Origin: Erinaceus europaeus | Lineage: Eukaryota; Chordata; Mammalia; Eulipotyphla; Erinaceidae | Direction of reading: 5' to 3' | NCBI RefSeq assembly: GCF_950295315.1 | Contig: NC_080166.1 | Location: forward strand, 101,482,999-101,546,998 | DNA length: 64,000 bases | Part shown: positions 10,666-22,124 of the stretch, piece by piece | Position numbering within the stretch: position 1 is the first letter of the stretch | Layout of the letters: each line of letters starts with the position of its first letter | Notes under the pieces: model-generated | What the model saw: the letters and a program-made list of their open reading frames with translations, nothing else | Databases searched by the model: none | Told to the model about the DNA's origin: nothing | Program-made: the position numbers and the translations under genes

Positions 10666-10744
10666 TCATTATAAAGATTTTTTTTAATTGGTCAAAACAA
10701 CCAAAGTGTGTAGAAAAAGTTTTGTAAAAGAAATGATAATGTAC

Positions 10745-10920
10745 AGATGAAGAAATAGCATGTGGATATTTAAAATGCTTTCATGCCTGAGGCTCTGAGT
10801 TCCTAAATTCAATCTCAGCACTACCATAACTCAAAGCCCTCCCCTCATTTCCTCTCTCTTTCTCCCTGTACCTTTCTATTTATTATGTCCCTCATTAAGT
10901 TAAATTAAGTTTTTTTGTTT
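10745..10920 (+). mobile_element. Type C SINE, sense
   Basis: Contains catgcctgaggctctgag, a degenerate B-box (attcaatctcagc), accataactcaaagccc, a pyrimidine block and an attaagttaaattaag tail. Confidence 0.65.
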
Positions 10921-11093
10921 AAATATAAAATTTCCAAAAGAGAAAAATAAAATCTACAATGTATGCAAATATGATTAATCCATACTACCCACAGTTTCTG
11001 CACCTACTAACTCAATCAATATCTAAAAATATATTCAATGTCATGATGATTACATTTATAATGAGCATGTAAAGACTTTTAAAAATTAATTAG

Positions 11094-12285
11094 CCGGGGA
11101 TTCCCGGAAGATAGCGGACTGAGAAGCTGCTAGTATCTTGAGCTCTGACCACATCTTCTGGAAACAGTAGGATTTTCTGCCTTTAGTAGGACAGTCAATA
11201 AGGGGTCCTAGCAGTAACACCAAGGAGGTGACTATAACTTAATTTGGGTTAAAAAAGAGTAGAAAAAAAAGGGGAACATTTTTTTCTTTCTTATAAATTA
11301 TTAAGATCACCTCTGCCCCCTCCCCCCCCATAACCAGTCCCTGGGGACCAGCTCCTAGCAGGCTCCCCTGCTGAGCCTCTTTCTTTACCAAGATTCCTGT
11401 CCCACCAGGGAGTATCATTCATTCTAAGTCTATACCCTTCTGAAACCTCTGGCCTTTTTTCTTTCTAAGTAGCCAACCAACCCCCACCTCACCCCACAAG
11501 CTAATTAAATAATTAAAAATAAGTAAATTAAAAAAAACTCTCCTTTCACCACTCTTTTATGACTGTTCTTTTTCTTATCTTTTTTCTTTTCTCTCTCTCT
11601 CTTCTTTTTTCTTTTTCTCATTCTTGTCATCTTTTCTTCCTTAATCCTAGAGCTTCCAAAGCCACAAGCCCCAGCCCCCACACCACCAAACAGTGTGCTT
11701 TTATGAATTCACTGATACACATTTGGGAATTATTTTGGGGAAGAATTCAGACTCAGAGTTGGACTCTCACTACGAGTATCTCTGCTCAACTTCCCTTCCT
11801 CCTTTAGCTACCCATAGAATATACAGTGGATAGCAGATTTGCATAAGTGTCTATTTCAGCTATCCTTGTCTAGTCCTGAGATTTTTTTTTTTTTTTCTTA
11901 ACAATCAACTGCCTCTGATCACAAGGTTAGATGTAATCTGGGACAGGTTTTTTTTTTTTTACCCTGCTCTATTTTATTATTAACATTATATAAAGGCATA
12001 TATCTTCCCCACTTTTAGGTTGATCACAATTAACTCTTAGGGTATCTTTCATTGCTAGGGTAGTGGGCATCTTCTCTGTTGTGGGAGGAACTTGTCTACT
12101 TACCGCTACCTCCTCTACAGACTCTCCCCTTCCTCCTCCTGCTAGCTGATTAAAAAAATTAAATTAAATTAAACTAAAAATTAAGTAGTCAAAAAAACCT
12201 TTCCTTTCACTGCTCTTTAATTACAGCTGTTTTTCTTATCTTTTCTCTTTTCTCTCTCTAAAAAAGAAACACATAAATCAAAAAA
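11094..12285 (+). promoter_or_regulatory. L1 5' UTR
   Basis: In L1s generally this region holds the internal promoter. Here it has a GGAAGAT...GCGGACTG start, several homopolymer pyrimidine stretches (11880-11900, 11949-11962) and two related segments (about 11515-11605 and 12180-12260, both cctttcacc/tgctctt...tcttatcttttctcttttctctct), suggesting a repeat inside the 5' UTR. Promoter activity is inferred from family and position only. Confidence 0.7.
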
Positions 12286-13200
12286 ATGGGTAGATCAAAA
12301 ACAAATGAAACTGCTACTCCAATGAATGAAGACAATAGGCCAGAAGAAACTACAAATCAGCCAGAAGTAACCATAGATAAGAAAAGTATGCAAGCAATAA
12401 TAAACTTAATAATCACAGAAATGAAAACAACATTGGAGGAAAGGAATGGCAGTATTAGGGAAACAACAGTTGAGACCCCAAGGAAAATACTGATTATCTT
12501 GAGGCAATTAGAGAACTGAAAGCTGAAATAGCTGTAATGAAGAAAGAAGCTGAGGCAAGGGAAAGCAGACTAACAGAAGCAGAAAACAGAATTAGTCAGA
12601 CATAGGATGAGATAGAGAAAACAAAGAAAGACGTGAAAGAGCTTAAAAAGAGATTTAGAGACACTGAAAACAACAACAAAGACATATGGAATGATCTCAA
12701 AAGAAGTAACATTCACATAATTGGCCTGCCAGAGGAAGAAAGAGATGAAGGGGAAGCAAACATTCTAGAGGAAATAATACAAGAAAACTTCCCAGACCAG
12801 AATAACAGAAAGGATATCAAGGTTCAAGAGGCCCAGAGAGTACCAAAAGAGAATCAACCCAGACCTGAAGACACCAAGACACATCAAAGTCACAATGAGA
12901 AGTAGTAAGGATAAAGAAAGGATCCTAAAGGCTGCAAGAGAGAAACAAAAAGTCACATACAAGGGAAAACCCACAAGATTATCTGCAGACTTCTCCACTC
13001 AAACTCTAAAAGCCAGAAGAGAATGGCAAGATCTCTATCGAGCCCTGAATGAAAAAGGGTTTCAACCAAGGATAATATATCCTGCTAGACTTTCATTCAA
13101 ACTAGATGGAGGGATCAAAACTTTCTTAGACAAACAATAGTTAAAGGAGGCAACCATCACCAAGCCGGCCCTGAAAGAGGTTCTAAAAGACCTCTTATAA
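12286..13200 (+). pseudogene. L1 ORF1 (RNA-binding chaperone), broken
   Basis: The start MGRSKTNETATPMNEDNRPE at 12286 follows the 5' UTR directly. The first frame stops at about 12519 and 12603, a lysine- and glutamate-rich coiled-coil-like part follows, then the RRM-like core with SNIHIIGLPEEE near 12705. A shift near 12900 moves the frame to the C-terminal domain (KERILKAAREKQKVTYKGKP, 12910-12970). The product ends at 13198-13200. In intact L1s this protein forms trimers and coats L1 RNA. The copy is dead. Confidence 0.9.
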
Positions 13201-13266
13201 ACAAGAACATCACTATGATACTTGCAGTATATAAGAGCAAACCAAAAAGAATATTTTTTATGAACA

Positions 13267-16200
13267 ATGGTACTACAATACATTAAATTCATAATATCAA
13301 TAAATGTCAGTGGCTTAAAATCACCCATCAAAAGGCACAGAGTGGAGGGATGGATCAGAAAACATAACCCAACCATATGCTGCTTGCAAGAATCCCATCT
13401 GTCACAACAAGATAAACACAGAATTAAAGGGAAAGGATGAAAAACTATCATACAAGCTAACGGACCACAAAAAAGGGCAGGAACAGCCATTCTCATCTCA
13501 GACACGATAGATTTTAAATTAAATAAAATAATAAAAGATAGGCAAGGACATTAAATAATGATAAGAGAATCAATCAGCCAAGAAGACTTAACAATAATTA
13601 ACATCTATGCACCCAATGAGGGACCATCTAAATACGTCAAGCACTTACTGAAAGAATTTCAAAAATACATCAATAGTAATACATTAATAGTGGGAGACTT
13701 CAATATCCCACTCTCACACTTACACAGATCAACAAAGCAGAGAACCAACAAAGATACAAGAGAATTGAATGAAGAGATTGACAGACTAGACCTCTGGGAC
13801 ATTTTCAGAGTCCTTCACCACAAAAAACTGGAATACACCTTCTTTTCAAATCCAGATAACACATACTCAAGGATAGACCACATGTTAGGCCACAAAGACA
13901 GCATCTGTAAATTCAAGAGCATCGAAATCATCCCAAGTATCTTCTCAGACCACAGTGGAGTAAAACTAACATTTATCAACAAACAGACAATTATCAAAAG
14001 TCACAGAATTTGGAAACTAAACAAGAGACTCCTTAGAACCACTAGGTCAGAGATTCACTCAGCAGGAAATTCAAATGTTCCTGGAAACAAATGAAAATGA
14101 AGAAACAACCTATCAAAATATTTGGGACATAGCAAAAGCAGTACTGAGTGGGAAACTTATAGCCATACAATCACATATTAAACACCAAGAAGAAGCTCAA
14201 ATGAACGACCTTACTGCACAACTCAAGGACTTAGAGGAAGAGGAACAAAGGAACCCTAAAGCATCCAGAAGGACAGAAATCACTAAAGAATAGAATTGTA
14301 AACGATGCAGGAGATATCACAGCTGACACCACAGAAATCCAGAGAATCCTGCGAAACTTCTATAAAGAACTATATGCCACCAAGCTAGAGAATCTTGAAG
14401 AAATGGAACAATTCCTAGAGGCAGATGCCCTTTCAAAACTGAACCAAGAAGAACTACAAAATCTAAATGCAACAATCACAGAAAAGAAACTGAAACCTTT
14501 ATTAAGAATCTCCTCAACAACAAAAGTCCTGGACCAGATAGCTTCACAAATGAATTCTACAAAACTTTCAGGAAACAGTTAGTACCCATACTTATGAAGC
14601 TTTTCCATAAGATTGAAGAAACAGGAATACTCCCTTCCACCTTCCATGAAGCCAACATCACCCTGATACCAAAAGCTGATAGGGACAGAACAAAAAAGGA
14701 AAACTACAGACCAATATCTCTGATTAACTTAGAGGCCAAAATATTAAACAAGATCTTGGCCAACCGTATATAGCAACATATCAAAAAGATTGTTCATCAT
14801 GACCAAGTGGTATTCATCCCAGGAATGCAAGGCTGGTTCAACATCCGTAAGTCAATCAATGTCATTCACTACATCAATAAAAACAAAGCCAAAAACCACA
14901 TGATTATCTCAATAGATGCAGAGAAAGCCTTTGACAAAATCCAACACCCATTCATGCTCAAAAGTCTACAAAAAATTGGAATAGATGGGAAATTCCTCAG
15001 GATAGTGGAGTCTATATCTAGCAAACCTAGAGCCAACATCATACTCAATGGACAGAAGCTGAAAGCATTCCCCCTCAGATCGGGGACTAGACAGGGCTGT
15101 CCACTGTCACCATTACTCTTCAACATAGTATTGGAAGTTCTTGCCATAGCAATCAGGCAAGAGAATGAAATCAAAAGAATATAGGAATACAGATTGGAAG
15201 GGAAGAAGTCAAGCTCTCACTATTTGCAGATGATATGATAGTATACATAGAAAAACCTAAAGAATACAGCAGAAAATTACTGGATGTTATTAGGCAATAC
15301 AGCAAAGCATCAGGCTACAAAATCAATGTACAAAAACCAGTGGCATTTCTTTATGCAAACACTAAATCAGAAGAAGAAGAAGACATCCAGAAATCACTCC
15401 CCTTTACTGTTTCAGCAAAATCAATCAAATACCTAGGAATAAAGTTGACCAAAGAAGAGAAAGAATTGTATGCTGAAAATTATAAGTTGCTACTCAAGGA
15501 ATTAGAAACTGATACCAAGAAATGGAAAGATATCCCATGCTCATGGATTTGAAGAATAAATATCATCAAAATGAATATTCTCCCCAGAGCCATATACAAA
15601 TTTAATGTAATACCCACCAAAGTTCCACCAAGCTTCTTTAAGGAAATAGAATAAACACTACAAATATTTATCTGGAACCTGAAACACCTAGAATTGCCAA
15701 AACCATCTTGAGGAAAAGAAACAGAAATGGAGGCATCACACTCCCAGACCTTAAACTATATTATAAAGCCATCATCATCAAAACAGCATGACACTGGAAC
15801 AAAAATAGGTACACGACTAGTGGAACAGAAATGAAGGCCCAGAAATAAATCGCCACACCTATGGACATCTAATCTTTGATAAGGGGGCCCAAAGAATTAA
15901 ATGGAAGAAGTAGGCTCTCTTCAATAAATGGAGCTGGGAAAACTGTGTTGTAACATGCAAAATGAAATTGAACCACTTTATCTCACCAGAAACAAAAATC
16001 AACTCCAAATGGATCAAATACCTAGATGTCAGACCAGAAACAATCAAATACTTAGAGGAAAACATTGGTAAATCACTTTCCCACCTACCCATCAAGGAAA
16101 TCTTTGATGAATCAAACCCAATTGCATGGAAGACTAAAGCAGAAATAAACCAATGGGAATACATCAAATTGAAAAGCTTCTGCACATCCAAAGAAACTAT

Positions 16201-16951
16201 TAAACAGACAAAGAGACCCCTCACAGAATGGGAGAAGATCTTCACATGCCATACATCAGACAAGAAACTAATCACCAAAATATATAAAGAGTTCAGCAAA
16301 CTTAGCACCAAAAAAGCAAATGACCCCATCCAAAAATGGGCAGAGGATATGAACAAAACATTCACCTCAGAGGAGATCCAAAAGGCTAACAAACATATGA
16401 AAAACTGCTCTAGGTCACTGATTGTCAGAGAAAGGCAAATTAAGACAACACTAAGATACCTTCTCACTCCTGTAAGAATGGCATACATCAAAAAGGACAG
16501 CAGCAACAAATACTGGAGAGGTTGTGGGGACAGAGGAACACTTTTACATTGCTGGTGGGAATGTAAATTGGTACAACCTCTGTGGATAGCAGTCTGGAAA
16601 ACTCTCAGAAGGCTAGACATGGACCTTCCATATGACCCAGTAATTCCTCTCCTGGGGTTATACCCCAAGGACTCCATAACACCCAACCAAAAAGAGGTGT
16701 GTACTCCTATGTTCATAGCAGCACAATTCATAATAGCTAAAACCTGGAAGCAACCCAGGTGCCCAACAACAGATGAGTGGCTGAGAAAGCTATGGTATAT
16801 ATACACAATGGAATACTATGCAGCTATCAAGAACAATGGACCCACCTTCTCTGACATATCTTGGACAGAGATAGAAGGAATTACGTTAAGTGAACTAAGT
16901 CAGAAAGATAAAGATGAGTATGGGATGATCTCACTCATCAACAGAAGTTGA
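13267..16951 (+). pseudogene. L1 ORF2 (endonuclease and reverse transcriptase), broken
   Basis: The start ATG at 13267 opens ISINVSGLKSPIKRH. Endonuclease signatures are CLQESHL (about 13380), VGDFNIPLS (13690) and FSDHSG (13941). The reverse transcriptase has [12 protein letters not shown] (about 14700), [14 protein letters not shown] (15087-15125) and the catalytic FADD at 15223-15234. The cysteine-rich motif [14 protein letters not shown] lies at about 16522-16563. Stops or shifts occur near 13440, 14094, 14293, 14774, 15184 and 15552. The last part, 15962-16951, is still one open frame of 329 codons ending LINRS. The 315-codon frame on the opposite strand there is a shadow. Confidence 0.93.
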
Positions 16952-18290
16952 GGAAGAAGATCTGAAATGGAAACTAAAAGCAGGACCTGACCAAATTGTA
17001 AGTAGGGCACCATAGTAAAAATCCTGTGATGGGGGGTAGACATGCAGCTTCCTGGGCCAGTGGGGTGTGGGAGTTGGTGGGAGGGATGAGTCACAGTCTT
17101 TTGGTGGTGGGAATGGTGTTTATGTACACTCCTAGTAAAATGTAGTCATATAAATCACTAGTTAATTAACACGAGAGGGGGAAAATTAATTGTATGTCTC
17201 GAAGTTTTTCAAAACACAAACTGAATCTTTTTAATATATAGGCTGTGTAATTGATATGCAGACTCTCTCAAAAGCCTATACCAAGTAGATCAGAAGCAAC
17301 CTATAGCACAGCTATATACAAGATACTGGGTACTGTACAGTAAACTCTAACAAAAGGACTTCTCAAAGTTAACCCAATTACCAAATAATGTGATGATAAC
17401 ATTAACTATCGATTGTCTTTTGAACCCTAAGACAGCAGGAACCTCACATCTCCATTATAGAGCCTCTACTTCCCCCAGTCCCAGAACCCTTGGATAGGGC
17501 CCGCTTTCCTATATGCCTCTCCCAATCCATATCAAATAATATTGCATCTGCTGATCACAACCTAACCAACACAACGATTGCCACCTCAACATGCTTCACT
17601 TCAGAATGTGTCCAAAGACTTCACATATGGAATGACAACCCTTCAGCTTCATTACTCGGGTGAGACCTTTCCTTTCATAGTATACTCTAATTCCATTTCA
17701 GGTGGTTCACTTTCTAATAAAGTCCCAAAACCTAGATATGCACCAGTTTCTGTGAGAGAGAGCATATGTTCACACGTATCCATAAACTACTGCAAAATAT
17801 ATACCTGAAAGCAGAAGTACACTAGAGTTTGCAGTTAGTACCCACCTAACACTTCCTCTCCACTATTCCAAACTTTGGGTTCATGATTGCTCAACAACTT
17901 GTTTGGCTTCGTATGTTAACTCTCTTTTCAGTCATCAGGTTCCAGATGTCATCAGGATGCCAGCCAGGCTTCCCTGGATTGAAGACCCCACCTATGTGTC
18001 CTGGAGCTCTGCTTCCCAAGAGACCCACCCTACTAGGGAAAGAGAGGCAGACTGGGAATATGGACTGACCAGTCAACGCCCATGTTCAGCGGGAAGCAAT
18101 TACAGAAGCCAGACCTTCTACCTTCTGCAACCCTCAATGACCCTGGGTCCATGCTCCCAGAGGGATAGAGAATGGGGAAGCTATCAGGGGAGGGGGTGGG
18201 ATATGGAGATTGGGTGGTGGGAATTGTGTGGATTTGTACCTCTCCTACCCTATGGTTTTGTTAATTAATCCTTTCTTAAATAAAAAAGAA
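16952..18290 (+). mobile_element. L1 3' UTR, short-module version
   Basis: It follows the ORF2 stop and contains gcaggacctgaccaaattgt, gtactgtacagtaaactcta, a direct jump from gtttgcagt (17820) to cacttcctctccactattcc (17850), and the common end. The older copies carry about 0.8 kb at that jump. It ends in an A-rich tail. Confidence 0.88.
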
Positions 18291-18299
18291 AAAAAAAGA

Positions 18300-18600
18300 A
18301 AAATCATTGCATCAACTTGGAAAAAAATTAAGTCTATACTATAAACCATTAACTCTTTAATAAAATATAAAAAAGTATTTAGTATTTCTAAATCCCCATA
18401 TACTCAAATATTTCAAAAGAATGACAGAAGTACTTATTTTTTATGAAGGCTGCAGAAAAGAAGTCAGAAGAACTATGCAACTCTTAAAGGCATGACAAAC
18501 AGACTGGAATAAAATGATTTTGAGGCCTGTGGTTTACACAGATTAATATCTACAGGACTTTAAGATCTTTTTACACACCAATAGTCTGCTATTGAGATTT
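18300..18600. other. AT-rich unassigned DNA
   Basis: No gene or repeat recognised. Confidence 0.45.
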
Positions 18601-18607
18601 CCTGTGA

Positions 18608-18770
18608 AAAAAAAACTAGTGTTGTTGTTGTTGTTGTTATCATTTTTACTATAGTAGTTCTTAACTCTGATTTATGGTATTGTCAGGAATTTAACCTGGG
18701 GCATTGGAATCTTAGGTACAAAAATCTTTTTGCATTATTGTATCTCTCCACACCCATATGCATACGTAAA
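18608..18770 (-). mobile_element. Type C SINE, antisense, old
   Basis: A (GTT)n run at 18619-18638 is followed by ctctgatttatggtattgtc, aatttaacctggggcattgg and a tattgtatctctccac head complement, matching the type C pattern with many substitutions. Confidence 0.6.
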
Positions 18771-19370
18771 TCTTCTGTAATTATCAGGTTCTTTCTTGAG
18801 ATTTCTTTTCTGTCTACTTTATCAATTTAGAAAATTTGTCATAACATTAAGATGTCAAATGTTAACTGACACTGAATGAATGAATGGATATTCTGCTCAT
18901 TAATACAAAAGACTAAACAAAAGTTTTACAGAGATTTGAAAAAAAAAACTTTCCTTGAGAATATTCTGACAAGAGCATCTCTAAATATCTCATTATACTA
19001 CAATGCTGTACATATAAGATGTTTCTATTATAAGAGGAATAAGTTTAACTTGTTTTCATTTTTCAGTACCTTTTGTGTGACCTTAGAAAAAGTATTTAAC
19101 CAATTCAAATATTAGTTTAATTATCTGTAACTCACATTTATAGTGAGGAGTATACTGAAAATGCATGCAAAACTACTGAACATATTATGTAGTTGCATGC
19201 TAGCATTTGGTATTGTCATTTAAATTGGTTATTCTAAAGGCTAGTGTGCATTTTTTCAGTGCATAAACATAAACAAAACTTTAAATAATACATTATGGAA
19301 ACAATGCATAGAATTAAGTGCTCTTATTTAGTGCGGACATGACAATTATTTTATAACAAAAATGCTTTTT
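18771..19370. other. AT-rich unassigned DNA
   Basis: About 600 bp with no recognised feature. The 79-codon frame at 18876-19115 is low complexity and probably chance. Confidence 0.45.
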
Positions 19371-19374
19371 TTTC

Positions 19375-19545
19375 CTCTTTAATTTTAAAATATACAAAAG
19401 CTAAGAGAAAAAGAAAGAGTAGAAGAGAGCACAGAACAAAAGCTTCTTTCAGTGTAGTGTGTGCCAGGCTTAATCCTAGATATCACACATGGCAAAATTG
19501 TACATGATCTAAGTGAGCTATTCTGTTGGCTCCAAAAATCCCATT
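19375..19545 (-). mobile_element. Type D tRNA-like SINE, antisense
   Basis: The pattern gagagcacagaacaaaagc, cagtgtagtgtgtgccaggc, cacacatggcaaaattgt and aagtgagctattctgttggc has the order of a complemented tRNA-derived SINE (tail, body, B box, head) but differs from types A-C. Confidence 0.5.
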
Positions 19546-19574
19546 TTAAAATGGTACTTTAAAAAATAGACATT

Positions 19575-19851
19575 GGGGCCTTGGGCAATAGCAGATTGGG
19601 TTAGGCGCATGTGGCACAAAGTGTAAGGATTGATGTAAAGATCCTGGTTTGTGCCCTAGGCTCCCCACCTACAGGGGAGTCACTTCACAGGTAGTGAAGC
19701 AGGTCTGCAGGTGTCTATCTTTCTCTCCCCTGCTCTGTCTTCCCAACTTCTCCCCATTTTTTTCTATCCTATCCAACAATGAAGACAGACAACAATAATA
19801 ACTACAACAATAAAACAAGGGCAACAAAAAGGGAATAAATAAAAAAATATA
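19575..19851 (+). mobile_element. Type A SINE, sense
   Basis: A perfect 16-bp duplication, TTAAAAAATAGACATT at 19559-19574 and 19852-19867, bounds a full-length copy with head ggccttgggcaatagcagat, body ggggagtcacttcacagg, pyrimidine block and the usual tail. Confidence 0.93.
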
Positions 19852-20035
19852 TTAAAAAATAGACATTAGATTAATACCAAAAGTTTTCATACTTGATAAA
19901 ATTAAACATAAACAACATTTATTAAATGTGACAAGCAGACATGATAGGAAATTAACAACAAAAGCAACAGCAAATATTAATTCATGTCTTCCAGATTCTT
20001 GCATTATTTAATTACTTACTTTGTTATTATTCTCT

Positions 20036-20162
20036 TTTTAAAAAAATAGGAGAGTACAGAGAGAAATTGAGAGGGGAGGGAAAGTTAGAGAGGGGGAGAC
20101 ATAAAAAGATTCCTGCAGACCTGCTTACCACTTGTGAGGTGAGTCCCCCACACACGTGTGTA
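20036..20162 (-). mobile_element. Type A SINE, antisense, left half (split by an ERV)
   Basis: The T-rich tail complement and agagagaaattgagagggg body lie left of the retroviral element; the tRNA-like head complement continues at 22864-22951. A perfect 16-bp duplication, TTTGTTATTATTCTCT at 20020-20035 and 22952-22967, flanks the outer edges, proving one SINE split by a later insertion. Confidence 0.93.
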
Positions 20163-20168
20163 GGATGC

Positions 20169-20584
20169 TGTTGGTATGCATGAGACCCCTTCTGTTTCAT
20201 TTGGTTTAAATCCCCCCTGCTTAACACTATTCTATTTACCTAACCACTTCATTCTATTTACATAACCACTGTTAACAAGTTCAGTGATAGGATTCTCACC
20301 TGTTCCACCCCCTCTTTGTCACACTCTGATTTTCACCAGTCACTTTTCTCTCCACCCTCTCTATGTCACATCCTGTTTCCACCTTACTTGGCAAGTATAT
20401 ATAAAGACAGCATTGTGAGTTTTACAGTACTTTACCTTGAGTTTCGCTTAGCTCGGCTTAGATTGTGCTGCATCCTGCATGAATAAAGAGATACTGCCTA
20501 CAGCTCAACTATGAGTCCCTGGTCGTCTGTTACCCGCTCATGAAGCCAGCCCTGCGAAAACAACATAACCTGTCGAAAACAACA
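20169..20584 (+). repeat. 5' LTR
   Basis: It begins TGTTGGTATGCATGAG and ends AAACAACA. A TATA box (tatataaa, about 20397-20404) and a poly(A) signal (aataaa, about 20481-20486) give the U3-R-U5 order. Compared with the 3' LTR it has 7 substitutions by eye and lacks 28 bp after 20279, where GTTC occurs once instead of twice. Confidence 0.95.
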
Positions 20585-20586
20585 TA

Positions 20587-20604
20587 TGGCGCCTGAACAG
20601 GGAC
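20587..20604 (+). promoter_or_regulatory. Primer-binding site, tRNA-Lys type
   Basis: TGGCGCCTGAACAGGGAC lies two bases after the 5' LTR. It differs at one position from the site complementary to the tRNA-Lys(UUU) 3' end used by several retroviruses. This fixes the element's orientation. Confidence 0.93.
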
Positions 20605-20692
20605 TGAAATAAGCCCTGAAACATGGACCGGCATCAACCTGGGACCCTACCCACCCATCGTCCAGATAAGTAAACTTGGCTACCCATCCACC

Positions 20693-20824
20693 ATGGGTTG
20701 CCTTTCTACTTATGAAGAGGTTTGCCAAAGCCTCTACTGTTTCATCATGAGACAGTCTGTCTCTGGAACATTTTACTCTGGGCCACATTTCGGTTCCCTG
20801 ACCAGGAACTTTGGTTTCTTGTGA
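20693..20824 (+). other. Short open frame with strong Kozak context in the LTR element
   Basis: TCCACCATGGGT at 20687-20698 is close to an ideal initiation context and is the first ATG in good context after the primer site. The 43-codon frame begins MGCLSTYEE, a Met-Gly start compatible with N-myristoylation, as in retroviral matrix proteins, and stops at 20822-20824. It may be the stump of a gag start or a leader peptide. No homology can be shown by eye. Confidence 0.4.
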
Positions 20825-21258
20825 CCCTAATCATAGAGCTTGGGAAATGCACTGAGATTTCTCCTTGGACTTTCTGGATTCCCTCTCCCATGTTTCCTGA
20901 GGAAAAGAACTACATTTTGCTCTGGGCCACAGTTTGGTTCTTTATGACTGTGATCGTAGACCTTGGGATATGCATGGGGATTTCCACTGGGACTTTCTGG
21001 ACTTCTTCTCGAATGTTTCCCATGGAGAAGGACTACTCTAATTTGAAGAACATTCTCGAGTACCGTGGCAGTTCCCAAGTATGGCGACACGTGGTTAGTT
21101 CTACCCTCCTGATTAGATTCTTTCTTCGATGGGAAGATGCTTTTAAAAATGGGTGCCCGAAGCAATCCAGCAGGAACAGTCAGAAGCACCCTAAATGGAA
21201 TTTCGAGGAGCTTTTTGTACTAGGACGCCCTCCGGGGACTCTTAATCCTACATGGTGA
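20722..21258 (+). other. 178-codon open frame with an internal duplication; coding status unknown
   Basis: Residues 17-64 and 65-105 are copies of one module, each starting ILLWAT and ending in FPEEKNY or FPMEKDY. Shared landmarks are a hydrophobic segment (LWFLVTLIIELG; VWFFMTVIVDLG), TFW and MFP. At DNA level ctctgggccaca restarts at 20776 and 20920, period 144 bp, with a net 21-bp indel, so the frame is kept. It overlaps the Kozak-context frame at 20693 in another frame. The opposite strand is also open (20827-21189), so coding is not proven. No known gag, pol or env motif is seen. Confidence 0.35.
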
Positions 21259-22124
21259 GATCTTGATAATCTGGTTCAAGTTGCATTTCATAAGAGAATG
21301 ATTTGAATGACTGAATTTTTGTTTGACATTGACTTAAAAAAAAATGCTAGACACAGCTAAGATTTCTAGAGACATCCAGAAACAATCCAAAAAGTTGTTT
21401 TTTCCCTCCTATGATTTCTCTTTTACGTCTTGACATGAATCTGAAATGTTTAATCCTGAAAACTGTATGAGTTATGGGTGGGTCAGATAGTGCAATGATT
21501 ATGTTGATTATTCTCATGCCTGAGGCTTTTAACCGTGGTTCTTCTGTTTACCTTTCCACATTTTATTGAGTTTAAACTGTTTAAACAACCTTAAAATCAT
21601 ACTAGAAAGGACTTCCAATTTTAATGAAGTTATTAATTATAGTAAACTTCTAATCTGCTACAAGTTTTGTTTGACAAGTAAGTGAATTTCAGCTGTCAAA
21701 GTCTTCACATGAAAAAGCATCTACTCAAATGAAAATTTCTGGAAACCCATTTGGACGCCTGTTCTCTGACATTGCCCACAAGATGGAATGACTACAACAC
21801 ACCCCCGGAAACCAATAAGGTGACCTGGCACGACCTGAAGAAACAGATTCACAGACTCCAAAGATGACTCTCTACAGAAAAGCAGAATTCTGGTGGCCGA
21901 CATTCCCCATCGAGACAGACGTGCAGCATTTCATCCTCTGGCATTTTCTTCTGTGGTCAGCTACTTTGGACTGACACCTCCATCGGATTTACTGGTACAC
22001 ACTGCTGTGTTTCTCAAAGACTAACTTCAGCCAGTTGCCTTGAGACTTTATAGACCCTGTCCCCTTGCCTGCAGGCTCTTCCCCAGAGGTAGAAAACTCC
22101 CCCTCCTTATTAGGTTATGCCCAC
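21259..22124 (+). other. Interior of the LTR element without recognised coding content
   Basis: No long frame continues here. At about 21815-21865 there is a readable stretch VTWHDLKKQIHRLQR followed by a stop; its origin is unknown. The region is flanked by element sequence on both sides and is not host DNA. Confidence 0.5.

Larger units (their letters stand above)
11094..18290 (+). mobile_element. Nearly full-length L1 retrotransposon (about 7.2 kb), decayed
   Basis: It starts with a ggggattcccggaagatagc motif that looks like an L1 5' end, then a 1.2-kb 5' UTR, ORF1 (12286-13200), a 66-bp spacer, ORF2 (13267-16951) and a 1.3-kb 3' UTR ending cctttcttaaataaaaaag. Both ORFs carry stops and frameshifts, so it cannot move by itself. 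I found no convincing target duplication. It is the best internal reference for the truncated copies in this window. Confidence 0.93.

Noticed and set aside
13062..13505. 147-codon minus-strand frame
   Set aside because: Antisense shadow across the L1 ORF1-ORF2 junction.
15859..16806. 315-codon minus-strand open frame
   Set aside because: It lies antisense to the L1 ORF2 C-terminal frame, which matches the L1 family; the minus frame is a shadow.
20827..21189. 120-codon minus-strand frame in the LTR element
   Set aside because: It mirrors the duplicated module of the sense frame; no start context or motif supports it.
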